DNA of 64,000 nt from Claveliimonas acetigenes (GCF_025567385.1 NZ_JAOQJU010000006.1:1-64000), one strand, 5' to 3'. Numbered from the stretch's first letter, positions 46,282 through 56,372 are shown. Notes: generated by a model not told the origin, from the sequence alone. Translations and numbers: made by a program.

Positions 46282-47458
46282 AAATATCCTCCCCTCTGTA
46301 ACGCGCGATAGCCGCACAATCCTTGTCTCCTCTTCCGGAAATGGTAATCACCACACACTGATCTTTCCTCATCTGCGGTATAATCTTTTTCGCATAAGCA
46401 ACTGCATGGGCACTTTCAATTGCCGGAATAATTCCTTCGGTTCTTGACAGATATTCAAAAGCTTCTACCGCTTCTTCATCCGTGACGGGCACATATTCTG
46501 CTCTTCCGGTATCATACAAATTGGCGTGTTCCGGTCCGATTCCCGGATAATCCAGTCCCGCCGAAATGGAATATACCGGAGCAATCTGTCCGTATTCATC
46601 CTGGCAGAAATATGACTTCATCCCATGGAAGATTCCCAGTTTCCCGGTAGCGATTGTAGCTGCCGTCTCCGCCGTATTTACGCCTCTTCCTGCCGCTTCA
46701 CAGCCAATCAGCCGGACTTCCTTATCTTCTATAAAATGATAAAACGTCCCGATGGCATTGGAACCGCCGCCCACACATGCCAACACCGCGTCAGGAAGCC
46801 TCCCTTCCTTCTCCAGTATCTGTTCCTTAATTTCCTTTGATATGACCGCCTGAAAATCCCGGACGATCGTTGGAAATGGATGGGGTCCCATCACGGAACC
46901 AAGCACATAATGGGTGTCTGCAATCCTGTTAGTCCATTCCCGCATCGTCTCGGACACCGCATCCTTTAATGTGGCTGTCCCGGAGGTCACCGCATGGACT
47001 TTCGCTCCCAGAAGCCGCATACGATATACATTCAGCGCCTGTCTTTCCGTGTCTTCTTTTCCCATGAATACTTCACATTCCATACCCATGAGCGCCGCCG
47101 CCGTCGCCGTCGCCACGCCATGCTGCCCTGCGCCCGTCTCAGCAATCACCCGTGTTTTGCCCATTTTCTTCGCAAGAAGTACCTGCCCAAGCACATTGTT
47201 AATCTTGTGGGCGCCCGTATGGTTCAAATCTTCCCGCTTCAGGTACACCTTCGCGCCACCCAGATCTTCCGTCATATGGGACGCATAGTACAGCCTGGAG
47301 GGTCTTCCCGCATATTCATTCAACAGTTCCGTAAGCTCCCGGTTAAACTCCGGGTCATTCTTATAATACTCATAAGCTTCTTCCAGTTCTATCACTGCAT
47401 TCATCAAAGTTTCCGGGATATACTGCCCGCCATGAATGCCAAATCTTCCATTAGACAT
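46274..47458 (-). CDS. trpB: tryptophan synthase beta subunit
   Basis: A 394-residue PLP enzyme joining indole and serine. The Schiff-base Lys is in HTGAHKINN; GAGQHGVATATAAA and the phosphate loop GGGSNAIG are diagnostic. Type 1 TrpB that pairs with TrpA. AGAGAGG precedes ATG 47458. Confidence 0.97.
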   Translation of the reverse strand: MSNGRFGIHGGQYIPETLMNAVIELEEAYEYYKNDPEFNRELTELLNEYAGRPSRLYYASHMTEDLGGAKVYLKREDLNHTGAHKINNVLGQVLLAKKMGKTRVIAETGAGQHGVATATAAALMGMECEVFMGKEDTERQALNVYRMRLLGAKVHAVTSGTATLKDAVSETMREWTNRIADTHYVLGSVMGPHPFPTIVRDFQAVISKEIKEQILEKEGRLPDAVLACVGGGSNAIGTFYHFIEDKEVRLIGCEAAGRGVNTAETAATIATGKLGIFHGMKSYFCQDEYGQIAPVYSISAGLDYPGIGPEHANLYDTGRAEYVPVTDEEAVEAFEYLSRTEGIIPAIESAHAVAYAKKIIPQMRKDQCVVITISGRGDKDCAAIARYRGEDIYE

Positions 47459-47478
47459 ATTCTGATTCCTCTCTTTTC

Positions 47479-48087
47479 TTATGATATTCTTCGGACGATG
47501 GAAACAGCTTCCTGAATTCTGTCCCCATCTTTCTTTCCATTTATCTCCAGGCTGCTGCTCAAGTCCACCGCCCAGGGATGGACGCTTCTTACCGCCTGCT
47601 CCAGATTATCTTTTCCCAGTCCTCCTGCAAGGAAGAAAGGTCTTTCTATCTCAGGGATGAAAGACCAGTCGAAACATTTTCCTGTTCCTCCATCTCCTTG
47701 ATCCAGTAAAATATAATCGGCGCTGCTCGCCAGCGCTCTTTCAATATCTGCTGCACTTCTCACAGAAAAGGCTTTGATAACCGGCTTCTCGGTACGTTCC
47801 CGGATTCCGGCAATATAAGCCTCATCTTCCTGCCCGTGAAGCTGTGCCACAGCAATTACGCCCTCTTTCAAAAGCTGTACTGGAAGATTCGCCGGAGCAT
47901 TCACAAAAACTCCCACCGGAATCACTTCCCTGCACAGCCCGGCTGTCAGCTCTTTTACCTGTTCCCGGTTTACAGAGCGTCGGCTTTTCGGCACTTCGAT
48001 AATAAATCCGCAATAATCCGGTTTTGCCTGATTGACCGCAAGAATATCTTCCCTTGTTCTCAGTCCGCAGATTTTAATCTTTGTCAT
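47479..48087 (-). CDS. trpF: phosphoribosylanthranilate isomerase
   Basis: A 202-residue TIM barrel with KICGLRTREDI (catalytic Cys), DYCGFI, VGVFVNAP, VAQLHGQED, LLDQGDGGTGKCFDW and FFLAGGL, all typical. Its ATG overlaps the trpC stop as ATGA. Confidence 0.95.
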   Translation of the reverse strand: MTKIKICGLRTREDILAVNQAKPDYCGFIIEVPKSRRSVNREQVKELTAGLCREVIPVGVFVNAPANLPVQLLKEGVIAVAQLHGQEDEAYIAGIRERTEKPVIKAFSVRSAADIERALASSADYILLDQGDGGTGKCFDWSFIPEIERPFFLAGGLGKDNLEQAVRSVHPWAVDLSSSLEINGKKDGDRIQEAVSIVRRIS

Positions 48088-48875
48088 CTTCCTCCACCAT
48101 CCAATTCTCTGAGTGCGGCCTTTTTATCCCGGCTGCGCATCAACGTCTCACCGATTAATACCGCATCCACCTGATTTTCATAAAGCCGGTCTATATCTTC
48201 TGGTGTGCGGATGCCGCTTTCCGATACAAATACCACATTCTCCGGCGCTAATTGCCTCAAACGGATACTGTTACTTACATCTACTTCAAAAGTCCGAAGA
48301 TCCCGGTTATTTACGCCGATAATTTCTGCACCCGCCGCAAGCGCCCGTTCCACTTCCTTTTCATCGTGAGCTTCCACCAGCGCATCCATGTGAAGCTCTC
48401 CCGCCAGCTCCCGGTAACCTTTAAGCTGCGCGTCATCCAGAATGGCACAGATCAGAAGCACTGCCGAAGCTCCCAGGGCTTTCGCCTGATAAATCATGTA
48501 CTCATCTACCGTAAAGTCTTTCCGCAAGACGGGGATATCCACTGTCTCTGCAATTTCCTCCAGATAACGGTCGGCTCCCTGAAAATAGTAAGGCTCCGTC
48601 AAACAGGAGATTGCAGATGCCCCGGCTTCTTCGTATTCTCTGGCAATACTCAGATAGGGAAAGTCCGGCGCAATCAATCCTTTGGAGGGCGAAGCCTTTT
48701 TTACCTCGCAGATATAGGACATCCCCTTTTTCTTTAAAGCCTCTGAAAATGTCTCCCCGGGAACTTTCGGCTTTCTCTTTTCCGCCAGTTCCATTAAAAC
48801 GGAGACCGGCGTCTGTGCTTTCTCTTCCGTAATTCTCTGTTTCGTCTTCTCTGCAATTTCTTCCAGAATATTCAT
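48084..48875 (-). CDS. trpC: indole-3-glycerol phosphate synthase
   Basis: A 263-residue TIM barrel with ICEVKKASPSKGLIAPDF, SCLTEPYYFQG, VLRKDFTVDEYMIYQAKALGA, ALVEAHDEKEVERALAAGAEIIGVNNRDL and FVSESGIRTPEDI. Start at MNILEE (48875) with AGGAGAG; the longer upstream frame overlaps trpD and lacks a site. Confidence 0.96.
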   Translation of the reverse strand: MNILEEIAEKTKQRITEEKAQTPVSVLMELAEKRKPKVPGETFSEALKKKGMSYICEVKKASPSKGLIAPDFPYLSIAREYEEAGASAISCLTEPYYFQGADRYLEEIAETVDIPVLRKDFTVDEYMIYQAKALGASAVLLICAILDDAQLKGYRELAGELHMDALVEAHDEKEVERALAAGAEIIGVNNRDLRTFEVDVSNSIRLRQLAPENVVFVSESGIRTPEDIDRLYENQVDAVLIGETLMRSRDKKAALRELDGGGR

Positions 48876-48912
48876 ACCCTGCTCTCCTCCGGCTCTCAAA
48901 ACTATTTTCCGT

Positions 48913-49923
48913 CTATGCATTCGTTTCTTGTACAAATTCTTCCAGCTTCTTCATGGCCGCTCCACTGTCAATCAACTGTTCTGCCATTCTGACTCCCTCT
49001 TCTATCGTCGCCGCCTTTCCGGTGATATAGAGGGACGCCCCGGCATTTAAGCATACCGCCTGACGCTTCGCTCCTTTTTCTTCGCCACTTAAAATTGCTC
49101 TTGTAATCGCCGCATTTTCCTCCGGCGTGCCTCCCTGCAATTCCTCTTTACTGCATCTGGTGTATCCAAATTGTTCCGGTACAATCTCATAGGACTGGAA
49201 CCATCCATCCTTAATCTCACATACAGATGTAGGTGCGCACATGGAAATCTCATCCAATTTATCCTGTCCGTATACAACCATGCCTCTTCTGACGCCAAGC
49301 TTCGCCATAACCTGCGCAAGCGGTTCTACCAGCGCTTCATCAAATACACCCATCAGTTCCATATTTGCTCCTGCCGGATTGCTGAGCGGCCCCAGAATAT
49401 TGAACACGGTACGAATTCCAAGCTCTTTTCTGATTGGCGCCACATACTTCATTGCAATATGATAATTCTGGGCAAACAAGAAGCAAATGTTAATTTTCTT
49501 TAATATTTCTGCGCTTCTTTCCGGAGAAATGGTAATCTTCACTCCCAGCGCTTCCAATACGTCTGCGGCGCCGCATTTAGAAGATGCTGCGCGATTCCCG
49601 TGCTTTGCCACCGGCACGCCGCCTGCGGCAATCACCATGGCTGACGTCGTAGAAATATTAAAAGAATTAGAACCATCTCCTCCTGTTCCCACGATTTCCA
49701 ACACATCCATATCATGAAGCAGTTTAATACAATGGGCGCGCATTCCTGCGGCGGATGCGGTAATCTCATCAATGGTCTCCCCCTTTAAAGATAACGCCGT
49801 AAGATACGCCGACATCTGTACCGGGGTTGCCTCTCCGCCCATAATCTCATTCATTACCGCCTCTGCTTCCTCATACGTCAAATCTTCTTTTTTTGAAAGT
49901 TTTACAATTGCTTCTTTAATCAT
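48913..49923 (-). CDS. trpD: anthranilate phosphoribosyltransferase
   Basis: A 336-residue enzyme with VGTGGDGSNSFNISTTSA (PRPP loop), KHGNRAASSKCGAADVLEALG and GIRTVFNILGPLSNPA. It is not fused to TrpG. It overlaps the trpG end by 8 bases, with GGAGG at good distance. Confidence 0.96.
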   Translation of the reverse strand: MIKEAIVKLSKKEDLTYEEAEAVMNEIMGGEATPVQMSAYLTALSLKGETIDEITASAAGMRAHCIKLLHDMDVLEIVGTGGDGSNSFNISTTSAMVIAAGGVPVAKHGNRAASSKCGAADVLEALGVKITISPERSAEILKKINICFLFAQNYHIAMKYVAPIRKELGIRTVFNILGPLSNPAGANMELMGVFDEALVEPLAQVMAKLGVRRGMVVYGQDKLDEISMCAPTSVCEIKDGWFQSYEIVPEQFGYTRCSKEELQGGTPEENAAITRAILSGEEKGAKRQAVCLNAGASLYITGKAATIEEGVRMAEQLIDSGAAMKKLEEFVQETNA

Positions 49924-50494
49924 GTCTCACTACCTCCATAAAATTTTCTATCATAACTCTTCCGTCTGCTGTCATAACAGATTCCGGATGAAACTGAACG
50001 CCAAATACCGGATATTCCCTGTGCTCCACTGCCATCACTTCTCCGTCCTCCGACTCCGCCGTTACCCGGAGCACTTCCGGAAGCGTATCCCGCCTTACCG
50101 CCAGCGAATGATATCTGGCTGCCGGAAAAGCTTCTCCCAATCCTTCGAATAATCTGCTTTCTCCAACTTTTCGTATTTCCTTTTTCTTCCCATGCATCAA
50201 TTCCTTCGCATAAGTTATCTCACCGCCAAATGCCTGGCAGATGGACTGGTGTCCCAGGCACACGCCCAGGATTGGTATTTTCCCTGCAAAATACCGAATC
50301 GCCGGTATGCAGATTCCTGCATTCTCCGGTCGTCCCGGTCCCGGGGAGAGAATCAGCGCCTCCGGTTTCATTTTTTCAATTTCCTCTATAGTACATTCAT
50401 CATTCCGAATCACCCGGATATTCGGCTCCACAGAACCAATTAGCTGATATAAGTTATAAGAAAAGCTGTCATAATTATCAATCAGTACAATCAT
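49916..50494 (-). CDS. trpG: anthranilate synthase component II (glutamine amidotransferase)
   Basis: A 192-residue class I amidotransferase supplying ammonia to TrpE: DNYDSFSYNL start, SPGPGRPENAG, nucleophile Cys in GVCLGHQ, MHGKK, and His-Glu in FHPESVMT. Its ATG overlaps the trpE stop. It might also serve folate synthesis, as in B. subtilis, if a pabB exists elsewhere. Confidence 0.95.
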   Translation of the reverse strand: MIVLIDNYDSFSYNLYQLIGSVEPNIRVIRNDECTIEEIEKMKPEALILSPGPGRPENAGICIPAIRYFAGKIPILGVCLGHQSICQAFGGEITYAKELMHGKKKEIRKVGESRLFEGLGEAFPAARYHSLAVRRDTLPEVLRVTAESEDGEVMAVEHREYPVFGVQFHPESVMTADGRVMIENFMEVVRHD

Positions 50495-51978
50495 TCCAAT
50501 CCCTCCTGTGCCTGTTCCATCGCCTGGATGACGGCTCTCGCTTTATTGCGGCATTCTTCAAATTCCTTCTCCGGCACGCTGTCCGCCACAATTCCCGCTC
50601 CGGAGCGGATGCAGACAGAACCGTTTTTCTTATATACCAGGCGGATGGCGATACAAGTGTCCAGATTTCCCGCAAAGTCCAGATATCCTATCGCTCCGCC
50701 GTAAATTCCCCGTTTACTCTGTTCCAGCTCTTCAATAATCTGGCACGCCCGGAACTTGGGTGCTCCCGAAAGTGTCCCGGCAGGAAGGATGGAATCTACC
50801 GCATCCACCGCGTCTTTATCCTCCCGGATACTGCCCACAACGGTAGAGCCAATATGCATCACATGGGAAAAGCGTTCAATGCACAAATATTTCTCCACTT
50901 CTACCGTACCAATCTTGCTGATTCTTCCAATATCATTTCTTCCCAGATCCACAAGCATATTGTGCTCCGCCAGTTCCTTCTCGTCATGAAGCAGTTCTTC
51001 CTCCAGCCGGAGGTCTTCCTTTCTGTCCGCTCCTCTCGGCCTTGTTCCTGCCAATGGAAAGGTGCTTAGCTTCTCCTGCTCCAGCTTCGCAAGCGTCTCC
51101 GGGGAGGCTCCCGCAATCTCAATATCATCGCTAGAGAAATAGAACATATAAGGCGACGGATTGGAAGCCCTCAGTGCCCGGTAAGTATCAAACAGGCTGC
51201 CCTCCGCCTTCGCCCTCATGGGATTGGACAGCACAATCTGAAAAATATCTCCTTCCCGGATATACCGCTTTGCCTTCTCTACCATCTGGCAATACTTCTC
51301 TTTCGGAAACTGAGGAAGAATCTCGGACTGAAGTTTCAGACGCTTAAATTCTTCCGGTTCCCCATTCCTCATTAATTCCGCCATCTCTTCCAGTCTTTGC
51401 TGCGCCTCTTTATAGGACTGTTCCACATTTTCTGTCCTGACCCCCGTTATCAGCAGCACCTTTTGCCTGTAATGGTCAAAAGCAATAACACTGTCAAAAA
51501 GCATCAAATCCATATCCCGGAAATCCTGCTGCTCTTTATCTTCCAGCTTTAGCTTTGGTTCACTATATTTGATATAATCATAAGAAAAATAGCCCACCAA
51601 TCCTCCGGTAAAGGGCGGCATTCCTTCTATCTTCGGACTTTTATTCTCCTTTAAGATTTCCCTCAGGGTATCTCCCGGATGTGCTACTTTCTTCACAATT
51701 TCTTCTTCCTGCCCGTCTCCGGAGGTTTTTCGGATTCTTAACACTCCATCCGTACAGGTAATTTCCATCGCCGGATGATATCCCAGAAAGGAATATCTTC
51801 CCCACACTTCCGTCTGGCTTGCGCTCTCCAGAAGATAACAATGCTTACTTGCCTTTCTGAGTATCCGCATAACCTCCACCGGAGTATACCGGTCCGCATA
51901 TAATTCTTTACATACCGGAATCCTCCGGTACTTCTTCGTTTCTGCTAATTTTTTTACTTCTTCTAGAACTGGATACAT
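50491..51978 (-). CDS. trpE: anthranilate synthase component I
   Basis: A 495-residue chorismate-using enzyme. The N-terminal domain has LLESASQTEVWGRYSFLG, a version of the tryptophan feedback site (LLES...). The C-terminal domain has GDIFQIVLSNPM, NPSPYMFYF, GASPETLAKLE, PLAGTRPRGA, MLVDLGRNDIGRI, and IRSGAGIVADS near the end. GGGAGG precedes ATG 51978. First gene of the operon, about 75 bases downstream of the T-box terminator. Confidence 0.96.
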   Translation of the reverse strand: MYPVLEEVKKLAETKKYRRIPVCKELYADRYTPVEVMRILRKASKHCYLLESASQTEVWGRYSFLGYHPAMEITCTDGVLRIRKTSGDGQEEEIVKKVAHPGDTLREILKENKSPKIEGMPPFTGGLVGYFSYDYIKYSEPKLKLEDKEQQDFRDMDLMLFDSVIAFDHYRQKVLLITGVRTENVEQSYKEAQQRLEEMAELMRNGEPEEFKRLKLQSEILPQFPKEKYCQMVEKAKRYIREGDIFQIVLSNPMRAKAEGSLFDTYRALRASNPSPYMFYFSSDDIEIAGASPETLAKLEQEKLSTFPLAGTRPRGADRKEDLRLEEELLHDEKELAEHNMLVDLGRNDIGRISKIGTVEVEKYLCIERFSHVMHIGSTVVGSIREDKDAVDAVDSILPAGTLSGAPKFRACQIIEELEQSKRGIYGGAIGYLDFAGNLDTCIAIRLVYKKNGSVCIRSGAGIVADSVPEKEFEECRNKARAVIQAMEQAQEGLE

Positions 51979-52020
51979 GTACTTACCTCCCTGCTATCTG
52001 TATTCCTATAATAAAAAAGC

Positions 52021-52051
52021 GGACAAGTCTGCCTCGAACTCCCTATATCAT
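52021..52051. repeat. post-terminator repeat, copy B
   Basis: On the minus strand this motif (GATATAGGGA then TTCGAGGCAGACTTGTC) starts at the end of the T-box terminator T-run. It aligns base for base over most of its length with 56341-56372 and shares its core with 36931-36950. Confidence 0.65.
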
Positions 52052-52100
52052 AAAAAACGCCCGTCCCCGACAGAATACTACTTCTGTCAAGGACGAGCGC
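52052..52100 (-). terminator. trp T-box terminator
   Basis: GCGCTCGTCC pairs with GGGACGGGCG, with an inner GACAGAA/TTCTGTC stem, followed by six T (52057-52052). The 5' arm can pair instead with the T-box sequence to form the antiterminator. Confidence 0.9.
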
Positions 52101-52340
52101 TATATACATCACTCGCGGTGCCACCTTGCTTCACGGCATGACCCGTGCACTTTGCGGAATACCATCATATTCCCGGCAACTGACGTATGCCCCCACGTCG
52201 CAGAATACTCGGCTTTAAACCTTTGACTGCGCCCTCCGCGGTCCATTTGACAATCTGCATCTCCACCCGGCTCTCACCTACCCGGATTCTCTGTGCGCGC
52301 ATAACTGCCGTTATCTCCGCTTCAACGGTTTACTATATTG
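52101..52340 (-). promoter_or_regulatory. tryptophan T-box leader
   Basis: A minus-strand leader with the T-box sequence AAGGTGGCACCGCG (about 52130-52114) and a long stem I. The likely specifier codon is TGG (52245-52243), so uncharged tRNA-Trp should stabilise the antiterminator and turn on trpEGDCFBA. This rather than TRAP or a leader peptide controls the operon here. Confidence 0.9.
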
Positions 52341-52354
52341 AATTCTTTTCTACT

Positions 52355-52383
52355 AACCTAACACACAATTTCTGCTTTGTCAA
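52355..52383 (-). promoter_or_regulatory. trp operon promoter
   Basis: Consensus TTGACA (52383-52378), 17 bases, weaker TAGGTT (52360-52355). It lies just upstream of the T-box leader; a TATAGT further in (near 52332-52337) is an alternative -10. Confidence 0.55.
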
Positions 52384-52414
52384 TCAGGAATTTAGAAAAA
52401 ATTTTCTCTGTATT

Positions 52415-53305
52415 TTACTTTCCGACATTCTCCTCTGTGCTCTCCGCCCCATATCTTACTCTGTCCAGCGTAAATCCTCTGCCTTTTACCTCTTTAATCT
52501 GGGTAATCGTAATAAACGCCTTTTCATCTATATGCTTCACTACTTCATTTACCGCATACAACTTCCGATGAGGAATCACACACAGCACGCCTTTTTGCTG
52601 CTCCTGGCTGTAACCCTTTTCAATATAAACCATAGTCGCTCCCACATCCAGATCCATCAATATTTTTTCACGGATTTCCTCATATTTTTCAGAAATAATA
52701 AAAAGCTGTATCTGAGACTGTCCGAACAAAACCACCTGGTTCATTGCCATCGTCATAATCATCAGCGTCAGTATTCCATAAAGGATCTGCTCAACATCTG
52801 AAAAAAACACCTGCACTCCCAAAACCGCGAAATCTACAAGATACATGAAAACAGCAACGGAGCCATGCAGATATTTACTCAGCATAAGCGCAATGATATC
52901 CGTCCCGCCCGTGGAAGCTCCCTGCCTTACCACAAGCCCGATCCCCACTCCAAGCAGAAGTCCCGCATAGACAGACGCAAGCATCATATTATCTGTCAGC
53001 TCCGTAATCCCGGGGATGCTCTGGGCAATCGCCAAAAACACCGGATAAACGAAAGTACTGACAATAGTTGTCACGGCAAATTTTCTGCCAAGTGTCGCTG
53101 CTCCCAACAGAAAAAGGATCCCATTGACAACAAAGATAACCACCGAAAGGTTCATTGGTATAAAATGTGTAATAGAAAGGCCTATACCGGTGGCGCCTCC
53201 CATAATGATATTATGCGGCACGACAAAAGCCGCAACTACAAAAGCAAGAATCGCATTCCCTGCCAAAACGCCCAAAGCAATCGTTACATTCTTCCTGATA
53301 TTCAT
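52415..53305 (-). CDS. YitT family membrane protein
   Basis: A 296-residue protein with about five or six helices in the first 200 residues (YitT/DUF161 part, with GGATGIGLSITHF and RQGASTGGTDIIA) and a C-terminal DUF2179 domain (from GYSQEQQKGVLCVIPHRKL). Family function is not established; transport is often proposed. GGGGGAAA precedes ATG 53305. It runs toward the trp promoter and ends about 32 bases before the -35. Confidence 0.88.
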   Translation of the reverse strand: MNIRKNVTIALGVLAGNAILAFVVAAFVVPHNIIMGGATGIGLSITHFIPMNLSVVIFVVNGILFLLGAATLGRKFAVTTIVSTFVYPVFLAIAQSIPGITELTDNMMLASVYAGLLLGVGIGLVVRQGASTGGTDIIALMLSKYLHGSVAVFMYLVDFAVLGVQVFFSDVEQILYGILTLMIMTMAMNQVVLFGQSQIQLFIISEKYEEIREKILMDLDVGATMVYIEKGYSQEQQKGVLCVIPHRKLYAVNEVVKHIDEKAFITITQIKEVKGRGFTLDRVRYGAESTEENVGK

Positions 53306-53329
53306 TTGTTTTCCCCCAATGACATTTTT

Positions 53330-55486
53330 TTAAGAAATTCCTTTCATCGTAAGTTGGATTCTCTTCTTCTTCAAATCCACGCTCATAACCTTAACATCTA
53401 CTATATCACCAACACTGACCACTTCCAACGGGTGCTTAATAAATTTCTTATCGGTAATCTCGGAAATGTGTACCAGCCCGTCCTGATGCACGCCAATATC
53501 AACAAATACCCCAAAATCAATGACATTCCTTACTGTTCCCTTCAGAATCATGCCTTCTTTCAAATCTTTCATATCCAGTACATCTGTGCGCAGAATCGGC
53601 TTGGGCATCTCATCACGAGGATCTCTGGCGGGTTTCTCCAGCTCCTTCACAATATCCCGCAGCGTAATCTCGCCGATTTCAAGCTCTTCAGCTAGTTTTT
53701 TGTAATCTTTAATCGTAAGAGACAGTCCCGTCAGCTTACCGCCGCTGATATCTTCTACCGAAAATCCCTGTTTCTTCAGAAGCTTTTCCGCCGCCTCATA
53801 AGATTCGGGATGAACACTTGTCCCATCCAACGGATTTTCCCCATTCTGTATCCGCATAAATCCCGCGCTCTGTTCAAATGCTTTTGGCCCCAATTTGGCT
53901 ACTTTCAAAAGCTGCTTTCTGTTGGTAAATCTTCCATTTTCTTCACGATAAGCAACAATATTTTTAGCAATCGTCCCGGAAATACCGGAAATATAGGAAA
54001 GCAGCGGCGCAGAAGCCGTATTTAAGTCTACTCCCACCTTATTGACACAATCTTCTACAACTCCGGACAATGTTTCACCTAACTTCTTCTGGTTCATGTC
54101 ATGCTGGTACTGCCCCACACCAATGGATTTGGATTCTATTTTTACCAGCTCTGCCAGTGGATCCTGCAGCCTTCTGGCAATAGATGTGGCACTCCTTTGT
54201 CCCACGTCAAACTTCGGAAATTCTTCAGAAGCCAGCTTGCTTGCTGAATAGACAGATGCTCCGGCTTCATTTACGATTACATACTGTACCTTCTCCGGAA
54301 TTTCTTTTAAAAGTTCCACAATAAACTGTTCAGACTCTCTGGACGCCGTACCATTTCCAAGCGAAATCAATGTAATATTATACTTCTTGATAATCTTCTT
54401 CAGGAGATCCTTGGACGCCTGTATTTTCTGCGGTGTAGTCGGCGCCGTCGGATAAATAACCGTCGTCCCGATTACCTTGCCGGTGGGATTAACCACCGCC
54501 AGCTTGCACCCGGTACGAAATGCCGGATCCCAGCCAAGAACCGTCTGTCCCACAATCGGCGGCTGCATCAAAAGCTGTTCTAAGTTCTTGCCAAATACGG
54601 AAATTGCGCCGTCCTCTGCCCGCTCTGTCAGCTCATTTCGTATCTCACGCTCAATCGCCGGGGCAATCAGACGTTTGTAACTATCCTCTACGACTTCCTT
54701 CAATACCGGCGTCGTATAAGGATTATCATTGCGAATCGTTTTCTTCTCCAGATAGCGGATAATATCTTCTTCCGGCGCCTCAAGCCTGACATTCAGAAAC
54801 TTTTCCTTCTCTCCCCGGTTCAACGCCAGGATTCGGTGGCCTGCAAGCCGCATAACCGGCTCTTCAAAATCATAGTACATCTCATATACCGACTCTGCCT
54901 TGGCATCCTTTGCCACAGAAACGACTTTCCCCTTCTTCATGGTCGTATTCCGTATCCAGCTTCTGTAAGCCGCCTCATCTGAAATAATTTCGGCAATAAT
55001 ATCCTGCGCTCCTGCAATAGCTTCCTGTACCGTGTTCACTTCTTTCTCAGAATTAATATAGTCTGCTGCCGCCTCTTCCAACGGCTGTTTCACATTCTGC
55101 AGCATAATCAGCGCTGCCAAAGGTTCCAATCCCTTCTCCCTTGCAATCGTTGCCCGGGTTCGCCTCTTCGGACGGTATGGCCTGTATAAATCCTCTACCA
55201 CTACCAGGGTTTCTGCCGCTGCAATCTGCGCTCTTAATTCCTCTGTAAGCTTTCCTTGTTCTTCAATGCTTGACAGTACCTGTTCCTTCTTCTCTTCCAG
55301 ATTTCTAAGATAAGTAAGCCTCTCAAATAATTTACGAAGCTGCTCATCATCCAGCGTCCCCGTCGCTTCCTTCCGGTATCTGGCAATAAAAGGAATCGTA
55401 TTGCCCTCGTCTATCAACTTCACGGCAGCGTCCACCTGCCACCTTTTCACACCTAATTCTTCGGTAATTTTCTGATTAATATCCAT
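53330..55486 (-). CDS. Tex-family RNA-binding transcription accessory protein
   Basis: A 718-residue Tex protein. Order: N-terminal helical region with TIPFIARYRKEATGTLDDEQL; YqgF/RNase H-like domain with GWDPAFRTGCKLAVV; helix-hairpin-helix pair with GVDLNTASAPLLSYISGIS; and a C-terminal S1 RNA-binding domain (GTVRNVIDFGVFVDIGVHQDGLVHIS). It binds RNA and is linked to transcription and ribosome-related control. AAAGGATTT precedes ATG 55486; yitT starts 24 bases after it. Confidence 0.95.
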   Translation of the reverse strand: MDINQKITEELGVKRWQVDAAVKLIDEGNTIPFIARYRKEATGTLDDEQLRKLFERLTYLRNLEEKKEQVLSSIEEQGKLTEELRAQIAAAETLVVVEDLYRPYRPKRRTRATIAREKGLEPLAALIMLQNVKQPLEEAAADYINSEKEVNTVQEAIAGAQDIIAEIISDEAAYRSWIRNTTMKKGKVVSVAKDAKAESVYEMYYDFEEPVMRLAGHRILALNRGEKEKFLNVRLEAPEEDIIRYLEKKTIRNDNPYTTPVLKEVVEDSYKRLIAPAIEREIRNELTERAEDGAISVFGKNLEQLLMQPPIVGQTVLGWDPAFRTGCKLAVVNPTGKVIGTTVIYPTAPTTPQKIQASKDLLKKIIKKYNITLISLGNGTASRESEQFIVELLKEIPEKVQYVIVNEAGASVYSASKLASEEFPKFDVGQRSATSIARRLQDPLAELVKIESKSIGVGQYQHDMNQKKLGETLSGVVEDCVNKVGVDLNTASAPLLSYISGISGTIAKNIVAYREENGRFTNRKQLLKVAKLGPKAFEQSAGFMRIQNGENPLDGTSVHPESYEAAEKLLKKQGFSVEDISGGKLTGLSLTIKDYKKLAEELEIGEITLRDIVKELEKPARDPRDEMPKPILRTDVLDMKDLKEGMILKGTVRNVIDFGVFVDIGVHQDGLVHISEITDKKFIKHPLEVVSVGDIVDVKVMSVDLKKKRIQLTMKGIS

Positions 55487-55637
55487 TCTGCAAATCCTTT
55501 CTCCATTACTTCCGTACTATATTATAGCAATTAAATATCTGCATTTCCACAGGATTTTTCCATACATCAGTAAATCGGATTACCGGATATAGTACAAACA
55601 CTATATAGAGCTTCAATACCGAGTCCGCTCTGTTTTC

Positions 55638-55666
55638 TTGAAAATTCAAAGAAAATATGATATACT
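55638..55666 (+). promoter_or_regulatory. promoter of the first TetR gene
   Basis: TTGAAA (55638-55643), 17 bases, TATACT (55661-55666), about 40 bases before the start codon. Confidence 0.65.
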
Positions 55667-55708
55667 TACTTCCACGAAAATAACCATAACGAAGGGAATC
55701 GCACCATT

Positions 55709-56323
55709 ATGAGTGAAATACAGGAACTGACAAAACAACAGCAAAAATCGAGAGAGACGAAAAAGAAAATCTTTAATGCTGCAAAAAACATTTTGCAGGA
55801 AAAAGGCTATGAAGCACTCTCCATTAAGAATATCTGCGAGGAAGCCGGCGTATCCAACGGCAGCTTCTACCACCATTTCAAGACAAAAGATGACCTGCTC
55901 TCTTATTATATTGAAGAACAGCCCAGCATCAATCCGGATCTTCTGGATCTCCCCGAAAGCCCGGAAGAAGCAAAGACAGCGATTATTCAGGTTTATCTGA
56001 ATTATGTACATTACTGCCAGGATCTTGGATTGTCTTTTATGTCCAATTATTATACACCAAAAAACCAGTCTTTGAATCCTGCAATCCGTACCGAACGCCC
56101 ATATCCGATCGTCACAGTTCACAATTATTTGAAAAAGGCTCTCGATGCAGGCGTCATCCATCTGTCCTATCCATTGGAGGATATAACGACGGATATCCGT
56201 ATGATTGTCATTGGAAATGTATTTGAATGGTGCCTGAAAAATGGCGATGCCGATTTTGAAGGAAATATGAAGCGTTCCCTGCAGGCTTATCTGGACGGCG
56301 CATTCAAGCCAACAGGCCGATAG
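55709..56323 (+). CDS. TetR/AcrR family regulator
   Basis: A 204-residue repressor-type protein. The N-terminal HTH (about 17-65) reads IFNAAKNILQEKGYEALSIKNICEEAGVSNGSFYHHFKTKDDLL. The C-terminal helical ligand domain is not recognisable. It is a single gene with a strong terminator after it; the MATE pump downstream on the same strand is a possible target. Confidence 0.88.
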   Translation: MSEIQELTKQQQKSRETKKKIFNAAKNILQEKGYEALSIKNICEEAGVSNGSFYHHFKTKDDLLSYYIEEQPSINPDLLDLPESPEEAKTAIIQVYLNYVHYCQDLGLSFMSNYYTPKNQSLNPAIRTERPYPIVTVHNYLKKALDAGVIHLSYPLEDITTDIRMIVIGNVFEWCLKNGDADFEGNMKRSLQAYLDGAFKPTGR

Positions 56324-56340
56324 GCTTATCAGACTTAAAT

Positions 56341-56372
56341 CAGACAAGTCTGCCTCAAGTTCCCTATACCAC
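56341..56372. repeat. post-terminator repeat, copy C
   Basis: Closely matches 52021-52051 and, in its core, 36931-36950. On the minus strand it directly follows a T-run (56379-56373) of the bidirectional terminator. Confidence 0.65.
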